A program made the position numbers and the translations under genes. From Rugalucina vietnamica (lineage: Eukaryota > Mollusca > Bivalvia > Lucinida > Lucinidae): a stretch of DNA of 64,000 nucleotides. Numbering within the stretch: position 1 is the first letter of the stretch; each line of letters begins with the position of its first letter. The DNA is taken from NCBI GenBank assembly GCA_964017185.1, contig OZ024884.1, positions 19,624,048-19,688,047 of the forward strand, read 5' to 3'. Shown here piece after piece: positions 36,368 through 46,916 of this stretch. The notes beneath the pieces were generated by a model that saw only the letters and a program-made list of their open reading frames with translations, made no database searches and was not told where the DNA came from.

Positions 36368-37152
36368 GGTGATCATCTCCAAAACTAACATAGATATTTC
36401 TTTTATACTTCCAGCAGACTGTCTGAATGAAAATACAAGCTTGTTTCACCAAGTACCACTCTATTACGCAATTATGTAGAAATTTTAGTACTGATATATA
36501 TTTACATGTCCATCAAAGTCTCTTTTATAGTGACATCATTTGGAAATGTCCAGCGATGGCTGTCTTATGGACAGCTTTTATTATGATAAAGATGAGACTA
36601 GTTGTGAAGTAGCAAGGTTAAAATTAATCTCTGGTAAATGACCCCGTGGCAAATACATATACTGCTCTACGGCACATACATCTGCCTTCGTTGGAGAATG
36701 ATTCCTACTACTATCGCTGTTTTCAAGTGCACAAGGACAGTCGCCCATCTTTTTTCGCACACGCTTGCCAAGAGGCGAAGAATGATATCCCTGACAGTTT
36801 TTCTTCCCAAAACAATTCCTTCTTTTTGTAGACATTTTGATATATATGTGTACACATATTTAGTTGCTTGGCTTCTTTCATATAAGTCTATCACTCTTCC
36901 TTTCAAATACAATGAAACCATCCTAAATATTATCTTTAGTGTGCATTAATTCTGAGCATTAAGCACTCATTCTTTTCAACAGAAAATGAAATAGAAACAA
37001 ACACAAAATGTGAATCACAATGCAACAGGTACATAATAATAAAAACCAAAACTTTGAACCAAATTTTCTAATTTGAATTAACAAACTGCTATTAGCCATT
37101 AAATTGGCAATGAAATTGGTCTTGTCAAATCAATTACTGTCAGAAAACACAG
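36368..37152. other. gene-free stretch
   Basis: Overlapping open frames at 36580-36950 on both strands have no recognisable domains; no gene is supported. Confidence 0.5.
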
Positions 37153-37585
37153 GAGCTGTCATGGGAAAATCTGCTTTGAAAATATGTGAAAACAAAAGCA
37201 CAGGTCAGTTTTCACGAAGCTGATCAGCACCTTTGTATTTGCTCAGAAGAACAGATAAGGTTCATAATTGTTGATATTTGATGATAATTAAGAGATGATT
37301 TTGCTGATTTCCTCATAAAAACCTATGTTGTGGGTGCTCATTAGAATCGCCTGGCCGAGGTGATTCTAATGAGCACCCACAAGATAGATTTTTATGAAGA
37401 ACTGACAAAATCTTTCAGTTCTCATCAAATATCATCAAACATGCACCTTATCTGTTCTTCTGTTTGCTTAACAGATGGTGCAATCCCTTTAACCCAAATT
37501 CGAATTTTCAAGCCTCTAGCTGAACAGCAGGGTTTGCATCAGACCTGGCCTGAAACCTGGAAGATAGGCTTTCTTCCACAACAAA
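37153..37585 (+). mobile_element. MITE-A copy split by a 219-bp foldback insertion
   Basis: The left half (gagctgtcatgggaaaatct ... gctgatcagcacctttgtat) stops at 37243 and the right half resumes at 37463-37585 (gatggtgcaatccctttaac, tgcatcagacctggcctgaa). The parts match the ends and flanks of an intact MITE-A. Confidence 0.8.
37244..37462. mobile_element. 219-bp foldback element nested in MITE-A
   Basis: Perfect 18-bp terminal inverted repeats cagaagaacagataaggt (37244-37261) and its complement (37445-37462), flanked by the direct repeat TTTGCT on both sides. The centre is the palindrome gggtgctcattagaatcgcc/ggtgattctaatgagcaccc, related to the MITE-B core. No coding capacity. Confidence 0.85.
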
Positions 37586-38010
37586 CTGCCTGCAGATTCT
37601 ACTATCAGTATTTATTTATGTTTGTAACAAGTTTGAACTACTATTTCACATTAAAATGCCAAGAAATTATCAAATGTGTGATAGGATTTCAGTTGAGTGG
37701 TATAACAATTATCAGAGGCTCTAGAAATTAGATTTCAGACTATGTGTCCATGGTATGTTTTGCCCTGTATGTAAAATTTTAATTGGAAGCATGCACATAA
37801 AATGATTAGCAACATGTATGATATCAGAAATTCAAGTTACCACTCTATACAGCCGCTGATCTCGATAGAGGGATCTGATTTTGTGCATGTAAGAAAAGGA
37901 AGACCACTTCTTTGGGTAGCAATAGTTTCCTCCCAAATATAACGGGTAAATCATGAAACACCCAGACAAATCATATGGGCCAACAGTGATTTACAGTGGA
38001 CCTTGTTTTT
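37586..38010. other. gene-free stretch
   Basis: Nothing recognised. Confidence 0.5.
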
Positions 38011-40175
38011 AGCTCGACTGCACGAAGTGCATAGAGCTATTGCAGTCACCCCGGTCATCCACGTTCCCGTTCCCATGCGCGTCACACTTGCGTTAAAGTT
38101 TTCTAGAAGTCCATATCTTGACAACCACTCATCAGAAAGCATTCATACTTGGACCATAGATACCCTGTAGGGTTAGCTTTCATTCCATTGCATCGTGCCC
38201 CTGGGTCCAGGCCAGGGGGTGGGGCTGGAGGTTAAAATCTAGAACACCTTCAAAAATGGCAATTCTTGTGTTTAAGTTTTCTAGAAGTCCATATCTTGAC
38301 AACCACTCATCAGAAAGCATTGATACTTGGGCCATTGACACCCTGTAGGGTCGGCTTTCATTTCATGGCATCAGATCCCTGGGTCCATGCCAGGTGGTGG
38401 GGCTAGAGGTTAAAATCTAGAACACCATTAATGATAATGGCTTTTCTGTGATATAATATTCTAGAAGTCTATATCTTGAAAACTTTTTATCAGAGGGCTT
38501 TCATACTCGGACCATAGGTACCCTGTAGGGTTGAGTTTCATTTAATGGCATCGGGTCTCTCGGTTCATGCCTGGGGGGTGGGGCTAGAGGTTAAAAACTA
38601 GAACACTGTAAAAAATAGAGGTACTGCTGTGTAACTTTTACAAGGAGTCCATATCTTGACAATAACTTATCATAAAGCATTCATACTTCATACACTTTAG
38701 GTTCCATGACATCGGACCTCTGGGTCGGAGTCAGGGGGGCGGGGCTAGAGGTCAAAATCTAGAACTCCTCAATTTTTTTTTCTTTTTATTTCTTAATAGA
38801 AACAACTTCTAGGAAGATGGTTGGTCATTCATCTTTTGACTTTATGACACCGACTTGTGTGTCATGACGGTAAGGGTCGGTTGACCTACTTTCCATGGTT
38901 CAGTGATTTTGCCTTATATCTTGACACTCAATTAGTATATTTTCTTACTTCTTTCAGATTATGAGTGAGTACGACCAGGCCTTTGACCCCGATATACATA
39001 TAGGTCACTGTGACCTAATTTCATGGTTCAGTGATTTTGCCTTATATCTTGACACTCAATTAGTATATTTTCATACTTTTTTCAGATTATGAGTGAGTAT
39101 GACCAGACCTTTGACCCCAATATACTTATAGGTCACTGTGACCTAATTTTACGGTTCAGTGATTTTGCCTTATGTCTCAGTTCTCAAATGGTTTATGAAC
39201 AAACTTCTTTCAAAGTATGTTTGCGTATGACAAGACCTTTGACCCTGAAGTAGTCCTAGGTCTCTGTGACCTAATTTCACGGTTCAGTGATTTTGCCTTA
39301 TATCTTGACACTCAATTAGAATATTTTCATACTTTTTTCAGATTATGAGTTGGTATGACCAGACCTTTGACCCCAATATACTTATAGGTCACTGTGACCT
39401 AATTTCACGGTTCAGTGACTTTGCCTTATATCTCGGCACTTAAGTAGTTTATGAACAAACTTCTTTCACACTATGTTTGCGTATGACAAGACCTTTGACC
39501 CGAAAGTAGTCCTAGGTCAATATGACCTAATTTCACGGTTCAGTGATTTTCCTTTATATCTCGGCACTCAATTGGTATATGAACATACTTCTTTCACGAT
39601 ATGTATGAGTATGACAAGACCTTTGACCGTAAAGTATTCCTGGGTCACTGTGACCTAATTTCATGGTTCAGTGATTTTGCCTTATATCTCGACACTCAGT
39701 TGAAATTTTTTCATACTTCTTTCTGATTATGAATGAGTATGACCAGACCTTGAACCCAAACGTACTTATAGGTCACTATGACCTAATTTCATGGTTCAGT
39801 GATTTTGCTTTATATCTCAACACTGAATGGGTATGTGATCAAATTTCTTTCACATTATGAGTAAGTATCACTAGACCTTTGAGGCTTTGACCCTGAAATA
39901 CTTATAGGTCAGTGTGACCTTATTTCATGGTTCAGTGATTTTGCCTTGTGTCTTGGCACTCAGTTGGTATATGAACACACTTCTTTCACAATATGAGTGA
40001 GACCTTTAAATCTTAGGTAGTTATAGTTACTTTCATGGTTCAGTGATTTTGCCTTATTGCATCAAGGCAAAAAGATGTATGAGCATAATGCTTTGGGTTA
40101 CTGGTCGGGTTTGGCCTTATGTTTGACAAAGGTCAGAAGCAGTCGAGCACGCTGTCCTGCGACAGCTTTTATTCA
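38011..40175 (+). mobile_element. Helitron2/HINE-like element with two tandem arrays
   Basis: Begins agctcgactgcacgaagtgc. Near the right end the inverted phrase gcagtcgagc (40139-40148) is followed by a hairpin gctgtc-ctgc-gacagc, the same plan as the element at 28515. Array 1 (about 38095-38780): four units of about 185 bp built on tagaagtccatatcttgac and ggtggggctagaggttaaaa. Array 2 (about 38880-40060): about nine units of about 125 bp built on ggttcagtgattttgcctta and ggtcactgtgacctaatttc. No protein encoded. Confidence 0.65.
38880..40060. repeat. tandem array carrying AGGTCA-n3-TGACCT palindromes
   Basis: Palindromic sites at 39002-39016, 39130-39144 and 39386-39400 (all AGGTCACTGTGACCT), 39258-39272 (one mismatch), 39514-39528 (spacer ATA), 39642-39656 (first base G), 39770-39784 (spacer CTA) and 39906-39920 (spacer GTG). 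The spacer varies while the half-sites mostly do not. As text this equals the classical oestrogen response element. Confidence 0.9.
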
Positions 40176-40251
40176 ATCTCTTGACTAGTTGGTTGCACCA
40201 GTGCTTTGCTTTTGACTTTTGACATGGTTTGCTGCCTGGGCTCTACCGTTA

Positions 40252-40315
40252 TTATACCCCCGGCATTTATGCCTACGGGTATATAGCTTTCGCTTTTCCG
40301 TTCGTCCGTTCGTAT

Positions 40316-40346
<31 letters not shown>

Positions 40347-41420
40347 CGTTTCTTCGTTCGTAATTCCGGAACGTTCGTGGAATTTACGTCAAAGTTTTGG
40401 TTAAAGTTTCTCTAGAGGTGTATATCTCATGAACCAATGGTCAGAAACCATTCATATTTGGACCATAGGTACTCTATAGGGTTTGCTTTGTTTCCATGAG
40501 TTCGGACCCCAGGGCCCATGCCCAGGGGTAGGGCTGGAGGTCAGAATCTAGGTCACCTTTAAAATATGCTATTTACAATTTTAATGATTCTTCTCTAAGT
40601 CCATATCTTAACAAACAATCATAGGGATGTATTCTTATTTAGTTCCTAGATACCCTATAGGGTTTGCTTTCATATTTCATGCTCGGTGCCATCTCCAGGG
40701 GTGGGGCTAGAGGTCAAAATCTAGGACTTATTTATAATATGATAAATACCATGATAAATTTTCTGTAAGTCTATTTTCTTGACATCCACAAAGTCTTGTC
40801 AGAAAGCATTCATACTTAGACCATAGGTACCATGTAAGGTTCAGACACTAGGGTCCATGTGCGGGGGGTGGGGCTAGAGGTCAAAATTTAGAACTTCTTT
40901 AAAAATTGTATTTTCTGTACTTTTCTTTACCACCATGTTTAGAAATGATTTGTACATGCACCAAAGGGACTCTATAAGGTTTGCCTTGTTCCTAATGACA
41001 TTAGACTCTAGGGTCCGTGCCCAGGGTGGGGCTAGAGGTCAAGATCTAGGACATCATTTTTTTTTTTTTTAAATATTATTGAAGAATGACATTCTACTTT
41101 ACATCTAGGACCAAGGACCTGACCCTCAATGTCCACGATCAAGTCCTAGATTGAGTATACAAGTCAGCTCTGTATACGGTTCTAAAATAGATCTGTCATT
41201 CTACTACAATCCCCCCCCCCCCACCACACACTTCCTATGGTTTTAGATAATGCTTTTTGCAAATACAAATTTATAAGATGTACTTGTTGAGGGCGCTCTC
41301 TTTCATCAGGAATTGAGGTTCAGTGAGCATGTCTGGATTGGAGGGCGGTGGGCTAACGGGTGGGGGCGTTGGAGGGAGCTACCAGCCGGGGGTATACGTG
41401 CCTCTCAAGGCACTTTCTAG
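40252..41420 (+). mobile_element. second Helitron2/HINE-like element, directly downstream
   Basis: Begins ttatacccccggcatttatg. Near the right end the inverse gccgggggtata (about 41387-41398) is followed by the hairpin gtgcct-ctca-aggcac and ends CTAG before a host T. Inside are diverged units with accataggtac, tagggtttgctt and ggtggggctagaggtcaaaa, related to array 1 of the neighbour. (GTTA)n lies at about 40316-40346 and a poly-C at about 41211-41222. Confidence 0.65.
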
Positions 41421-41676
41421 TTGATTTACGAGGTCAACAGTATCTGGAAACCTACAGGAGTCACATTTCAAGTGGTATGATGAGCCTCAACTACAATAGT
41501 ATATGCCATAATTAGCTATCAGCTGTCAAATAACAATTGATCAACACTATAACTGAAATGATGGTGATGTAACAATGATGATGATTATGAGGAAGAAGGG
41601 AAGAGGAGCATCATTGAAATTACACATTATATACACTACAGCATCTATGGTTTTAATTATTTATGTATTAGTATTT

Positions 41677-41911
41677 TAGCCGTGATGCGAGAAGACCTGT
41701 TTTCAGGATTTCCGAACCAGTCCGACACAAACTGGGCTGTTCCGACAAAGAAAATGGCCAGAGGCTTGGAATGTCGTATTTAGGATAAAGAGTCATTATA
41801 TTATCTGTGTAGTGAAAACAAAGGCGCTGATCATCTTCGCGGTTACCGCGAAGCTGATCTGGGCCTCTGTTTTCGCACATGCAAAAAGCTGTTTTTCTCG
41901 CGTTGCGGCTC
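41677..41911 (-). mobile_element. MITE-A, ATTT duplication
   Basis: 235 bp, flanked by ATTT at 41673-41676 and 41912-41915; ends ctcgcgttgcggctc. The palindrome has one mismatch (gatcatcttcgcggttaccg). Confidence 0.92.
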
Positions 41912-42629
41912 ATTTACAAAATTCATTCTTCAACCTCCATGCAAATATCATGGTGGTCAACCCACATTTGGGAAATTTTCTGTCAATTTAGGGTAAAAAA
42001 TACTCATTTCTAAGCTCTCATTGGGGCTGATTTTCAAGAAATAAAGTGCAGAGTAAGTGCCCATTTGCTTTGGGGAAGAAAATCAGATGCTTATTACTGC
42101 CTCTCATAGAAACAAGGACAAAGTGCCTATTCACATGAGGGCTTGACTCAGTCCTAAAAATTTCAACATGAAACTATGTTTTCTATTAGAACCTATATGG
42201 CTCTTACTGTAACATACTACATGTATTATATAATGATGTACATGTAAACAGTTGTCATGTTAATTGATGTTGACTGATCCAATCTAAAATTACATGTTTT
42301 ATTTGACAGCCTTTTTTATAATTGAAGTTGAATGATTCAATTTAAAAGTACAGGTTTTTTGATTTTGATTTAATCAAACCAATTATAGGTCACCGTACTA
42401 GACTGTATCCAACCAATTTTCTGATATCGAAAAAAACGTAACTGTATAATGGCCTGGTTTACACGGAGCTCTAACATCCAATTAAGAATACAACAAAAAT
42501 GACAGCTAATTCCATTATACACAAGGAGATTACGTTACTTTTATTCTGAAACCTACTGTAGTTATTTACTTGGGTGGTTATATTCAAAGCATGTTTATCC
42601 CATAAAAATGGTTGCTTGTTTACATTGAG

Positions 42630-42805
42630 GCTAAATGTCCCAGTCAACAATTTTTCAGTTATGTTGGCACAAAGCCAGCATTTTCTGGGTAATCAGTACT
42701 ATGGAGAGTTAATGCATATAATGATATTGCTCAAAGACAACACGGTGGAGGATCGAACCCAGGACCTCAATCTGATGCTCTACCACCAGGCCATTGCGCT
42801 CCCCT
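42630..42805 (-). mobile_element. tRNA-derived SINE, best-preserved copy
   Basis: The minus strand starts near gggagcgcaatggcctggtg with an A-box-like tggcctggtggtaga and an exact B box ggttcgatcc (complement of 42750-42759). The tail is gttgactggga near 42631. It is a Pol III type head with a non-tRNA body. Same family as 9868-10045 and 53243-53357. Confidence 0.8.
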
Positions 42806-42981
42806 CTATAAATTAAATGGAACATCCTTACATGACATAGCTGTTGACTGGGATGTAAAGCAACAAATCCAAGAATTCTCAAGAATCAGCCGTAGGATTT
42901 TTTAACAAAAAGATAAACCATCTTAACAACTGTTTTTCAGTCAATTCCAGACAGACTCCACTCTACATGTAACCAGGGCCT

Positions 42982-43212
42982 GAGGTTATAAACTTTTTTC
43001 ATGCTCAACTCAGCTGAGACTAATATTTATCCTGCTCATAAATGTTAAAATGCCAACAATTGTTGGCATTTTAACATTTATGAGCAGGATAAATTTCTAG
43101 TTATTGAGATTTGAACTTGAATTTTCAACAATTTTTTTTCTGATTCAACATTTATAAGCAATTGAAATTCCATGCTCAGCTGAGCTGAGCTTGAAAAAAG
43201 TTTTATAACCTC
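42982..43212. mobile_element. foldback element C with 35-bp perfect palindrome arms
   Basis: The outer arms gaggttataaa... and ...ttttataacctc (42982 and 43212) are inverted, with tcagctgag phrases inside. The centre 43025-43094 is a perfect palindrome, 35 bases per arm, meeting at ccaacaa/ttgttgg. No coding capacity. A truncated relative is at 49793-49925 and a damaged one at 21040-21118. Confidence 0.85.
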
Positions 43213-43583
43213 GAGACCAGTCGCCGTGTCTTGCTAATGAACACAAAACAGTAAAGTTACCATATAAATCATACATATTTAAACCAAGAATTCTTCTCCT
43301 ACAAAGGAAATCAAAGATAACCAAAGGCACAATTGATTTTGCTTCATTTATTTATACATGAAGACATGAACACAAAAGTTTGATGTTCAGTGAAAAATGC
43401 TCAATGATATGAGACAATGAAAGACTTGTACAATAATTTTATACACTTTGTCCCAAGTGTTCAGACAAGATAAATCCAAAACTAGAAGTCAGATTCAAAA
43501 TGCAGTCTGGGTCAGGGAAACTCGTTGAATACCGCAATCTTTAAGATCGCAGTTTTCCGTGATGTTGTATCGTAAATCATTAT

Positions 43584-43858
43584 GAAAACATGCCCATGCA
43601 ATATATATATATATTTTTTTTTTTCAAGTTGTAAAAATTGAAAATTTTCAGTAGAAAATTTTTGATATTTTTCTCATTTTTGCTCAAAACAGAGATTGTG
43701 GGTACACGTTAGAACTGCCTCGACGAGGCAGTTCTAACGAGTACCCACAATCTATGTTTTGGAGCAAAAATAAGAAAAATAGGTATACCCCTGCATACCC
43801 CAGTTTTGCTATATAAAAGTGGGGTTCAAGGGGGTATACATCACACGGACATGTTTTC
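43584..43858 (+). mobile_element. MITE-B, full-length copy
   Basis: Starts gaaaacatgcccatgcaa, ends acacggacatgttttc. The core is a perfect palindrome around acgttagaactgcctcg/cgaggcagttctaacg inside gtgggtac/gtacccac. Compared with the 12539 copy a C/G pair is changed to T/A on both arms. Confidence 0.85.
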
Positions 43859-44595
43859 CTGATAGATATCCGCTGCTGACAATTAAAAACAATGCTGACT
43901 GTCTCTACCTCTTCAAGTGCTTGCCCTTAACAAATCAACGGCAGATTTTCAAACCCAGCGGTAGAATTAAAGATCTACAAACTTTCATGGTTCCCCTTTG
44001 TACAGGGTCAGATAAACGCTTGAAAAAATCAATTCTATGCTCCCGTCATTTTTCATAAGATCACGCTATTAACTGAGATCTTAGCAAAATCGTGTATTTG
44101 ACGAGTTTCCCAGACTAATTGAGATCGGATGATGTCAATGTCAGTTTTAACGTCACTGTCAGATCATGTCATATACATATATGTATTGTTATGTATGCGC
44201 ACATTTTTTATTTGTGTAATGAATAATGCTTGAATACAACTTTTGCGTATGTGTATGGTTGTGTAATGAATGATGTTTAAATAGAAGTTGATGACTTTGA
44301 AATCACTTTTACTTTGAAAGGGTGTTTTTTGATCATTTTCCAATGTAACCGACCACATTGTAAAAAAACATCCAGTCTACTAAGCACTTATCTTGACATT
44401 TACAGGAACAGTATACATTATTTCTACTTCAAAATTCAAAAATTGTCTAAGGAACCTGTTCAAAACTACGATAACAAAATGAAACTGTATGTGACAGTTA
44501 AAGAGACATGAAGAATAAATTATTAATGCTGCAAAGATGAAGATTGAATGGGATGATAGAAATAGAACTGATAAAGTACATATCTCATGATAAAT
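43859..44595. other. gene-free stretch
   Basis: No supported feature. Confidence 0.5.
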
Positions 44596-44829
44596 GAGCC
44601 GCCCCATGGGAAAACCAACAATCTGCATTGGCGAAAACAAAGGCGCAGATCAGCTTCGCGGTAATCGCGAAGCTGATCAGCGCCTTTGTTTTCGCTACTC
44701 GGATAGTACAATTCCTCCTCTACTTAACCCCAAAATTTCAAGCTTCTAGCTCTTTTCTGTGACTGTACATGTCGGTTTGTGTCGGACCTCGTCAGAAACC
44801 ACATTGTTGGTTTTCCCACGAGGCGGCTC
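44596..44829 (+). mobile_element. MITE-A, 234 bp, AAAT duplication
   Basis: Complete copy; AAAT at 44592-44595 and 44830-44833; palindrome cagcttcgcggtaatcgcga (one mismatch). First of five copies in the same orientation downstream of topoisomerase II. Confidence 0.94.
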
Positions 44830-45257
44830 AAATGAAGAGGGCTCTTCACTGGTTTTCTATTTACCTATGTTGTACATGTTTATATGAACTATCACTTTAT
44901 AGGCAATTTCAACAATACAAGTTCAATGAATCAATCTCAACATAGAGATTTAAATTAAGAAATAGTTTTAATTCCTTCCTTTATGATAATTCCTTCCTTC
45001 AATATCATAAAATATGTACTTTCTCTGCTTCAATGATGAGTATTAGAAACGAAATGTAAGTTTGAAAATGTAGTTTTAAATGAAAAATTAGCAACAAATG
45101 TTTAGTAATGAAGAAAGCATGGTAAGGCAGTCACAAATGATATTGAAATGAGGCAAAGTGGCAAAAAATGAACACAGATGAAATTGAATGAAAGCTTAAG
45201 AATGACAATTATTTACAAACATAAATACAGGAACAAATTTTCAGTGACTTGACAAAC

Positions 45258-45495
45258 GAGCCGACCCATGGAAAAACCAACAATCTGCATAGGCGAAAAC
45301 AAAGGCGAAGATCAGCTTTGCAGTAACTACGAAGCTGATCAGCGCCTTTTTTTTTTTTCGCTACATGGATAGTACAATTCCTCTACATTCTAAATCCAAA
45401 ATTTCCCGTCTCCAGCCATCTTCTGTGCTTGTACAGCTCGGTTTGTGTCAGACCTTGTCAGAAACCACATTGTTGGTTTTTCCACGAGGTGGCTC
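45258..45495 (+). mobile_element. MITE-A, flanks AAAC/AAAT
   Basis: Complete copy; palindrome cagctttgcagtaactacga with mismatches and a poly-T expansion in the right arm. The flanking tetramers differ by one base. Confidence 0.88.
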
Positions 45496-45612
45496 AAATA
45501 TCCAAACAGCACAAATCTGAAAGCACCAATATTTACATTTTTGTCCACTCACATACATTAAAACTGTCACATTCACTTAAATTACACTAAAAATCTTTTA
45601 AAAATCTTAATT

Positions 45613-45847
45613 GAGCCGCCGAATGGGAAAACCAACAATCTGTATAGGCGAAAACAAAGACGCAGATGAGCTTCGCGGTAAAACGCGAAGCTGATCAGCG
45701 CCTTTGTTTTCGCTACTCGGATAGTACAATTCCTCTTCTACTTAAATCCGAAAATTCAAGTCTCTAGCCATCTTCTGTGAGTGCACAGACCGGTTTGTGT
45801 CAGACCTGTTCGGAAACCACATTGTTGGTTTTCCCACGAGGTGGCTC
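45613..45847 (+). mobile_element. MITE-A, AATT duplication
   Basis: 235 bp; AATT at 45609-45612 and 45848-45851. Confidence 0.93.
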
Positions 45848-45922
45848 AATTACTGTAATTAGAGTGTCATGAATGTATTTGACCACAGGTATAACATTCT
45901 TGTATCGACCTACCAAATACTT

Positions 45923-45928
45923 TTTATT
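45923..45928 (-). terminator. weak candidate polyadenylation signal for TOP2
   Basis: AATAAA on the minus strand about 830 bp after the stop, with two MITE-A copies between. No closer consensus hexamer was noticed. Confidence 0.2.
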
Positions 45929-46069
45929 CCTAGTCAACATTTTTTCAGCCATGGAGAGATTGTGTCAACACTTTCATTCCCCACACTGAGCAGATAGCTT
46001 ATTTATGACCTTGTATCTTAATTTTCAGCACTTTTTACACAAGAGTAAGATATTTCTCAGATATAAATT

Positions 46070-46303
46070 GAGCCGCCTCATGAGAAAACCAACATTTCGC
46101 ATTTGCGAAAACAAAGGCGCAGATCAGCTTTGCAGTAACTGCGAAGCTGATCAGCACCTTTGTTTTCTCTACACGGGTAGTACAATTCCTCTACTTTCTA
46201 AATGCAAAATTTCCAGCCTCGAACCATCTTCGGTGCCTGTACAGCCTGGTTTGTGTCGAACCTGTTCGGAAACCATATTGTTGGTTTTCTCATGAGGCGA
46301 TTC
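46070..46303 (+). mobile_element. MITE-A, AATT duplication
   Basis: 234 bp; AATT at 46066-46069 and 46304-46307; the palindrome is intermediate (cagctttgcagtaactgcga). Confidence 0.93.
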
Positions 46304-46496
46304 AATTATCAAAGCACATAGTCCATATTTCTATGCTAAATGGCAGTAAGTGACAGAGATATGAACGAGTCTCACACCTTACTATAAGTGTCTGACACTA
46401 TGTTAGACAAGAGTCTCACAATCTCATGGCCTTTGATGAATTTTAAAGACTCCCATCATTCATACACAACACTTTTTGATATGATAAAATATATAT

Positions 46497-46731
46497 GAGC
46501 TGTGACATGAGAAAACCAGATTTTTGCCTATATGAGAACAAAGGCACAGATCAGCTGTGCAGTAACTGCACAGCTGATCAGCACCTTTGTTTTCACTGAA
46601 CAGATAGTGCAATTCCTCTTCTACTTAAATCCAAACATCCCAGCTTCTAGCCTTCTTCTATAAGTGTACAGACAGGTTTGTGTTGGATCTGTTATGAAAT
46701 CCCGAAGACCGGTTTTCTAGTGTCACGGCTC
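46497..46731 (+). mobile_element. MITE-A, ATAT duplication
   Basis: 235 bp; ATAT at 46493-46496 and 46732-46735; perfect palindrome of the cagctgtgcagt/actgcacagctg type. It ends 27 bp beyond the topoisomerase II stop, so it must lie in its 3' UTR or immediate flank. Confidence 0.94.
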
Positions 46732-46757
46732 ATATGATTTTGAGATTCTCATTCCTT

Positions 46758-46916
46758 TCAATCAAAGTCATCAGAATCAGAGTCATCACCAAAGTTATAT
46801 TTCACAGGTGCTTTAGACCTGCCCGTGGTTGTCATCCGCGCTCTGAGGGGGGCGGGGGCATCATCCTCCATGTCTGAGTCCTTCAAATCATCCTCGTCAC
46901 TGTCTAACTTCTTTTT
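46758..46916 (-). CDS. TOP2: TOP2 last exon
   Basis: Acceptor catttattccag; 52 codons plus TGA at 46760-46758. Ends GRSKAPVKYNFGDDSDSDDF-D, comparable with the basic-then-acidic terminus of vertebrate TOP2. Confidence 0.93.
   Translation of the reverse strand, partial: KKKLDSDEDDLKDSDMEDDAPAPLRARMTTTGRSKAPVKYNFGDDSDSDDFD

Noticed and set aside
38011-41420. CRISPR-like array because of regular repeats
   Set aside because: Units of 125-185 bp are contiguous diverged tandem copies with no spacers, in a eukaryotic genome.
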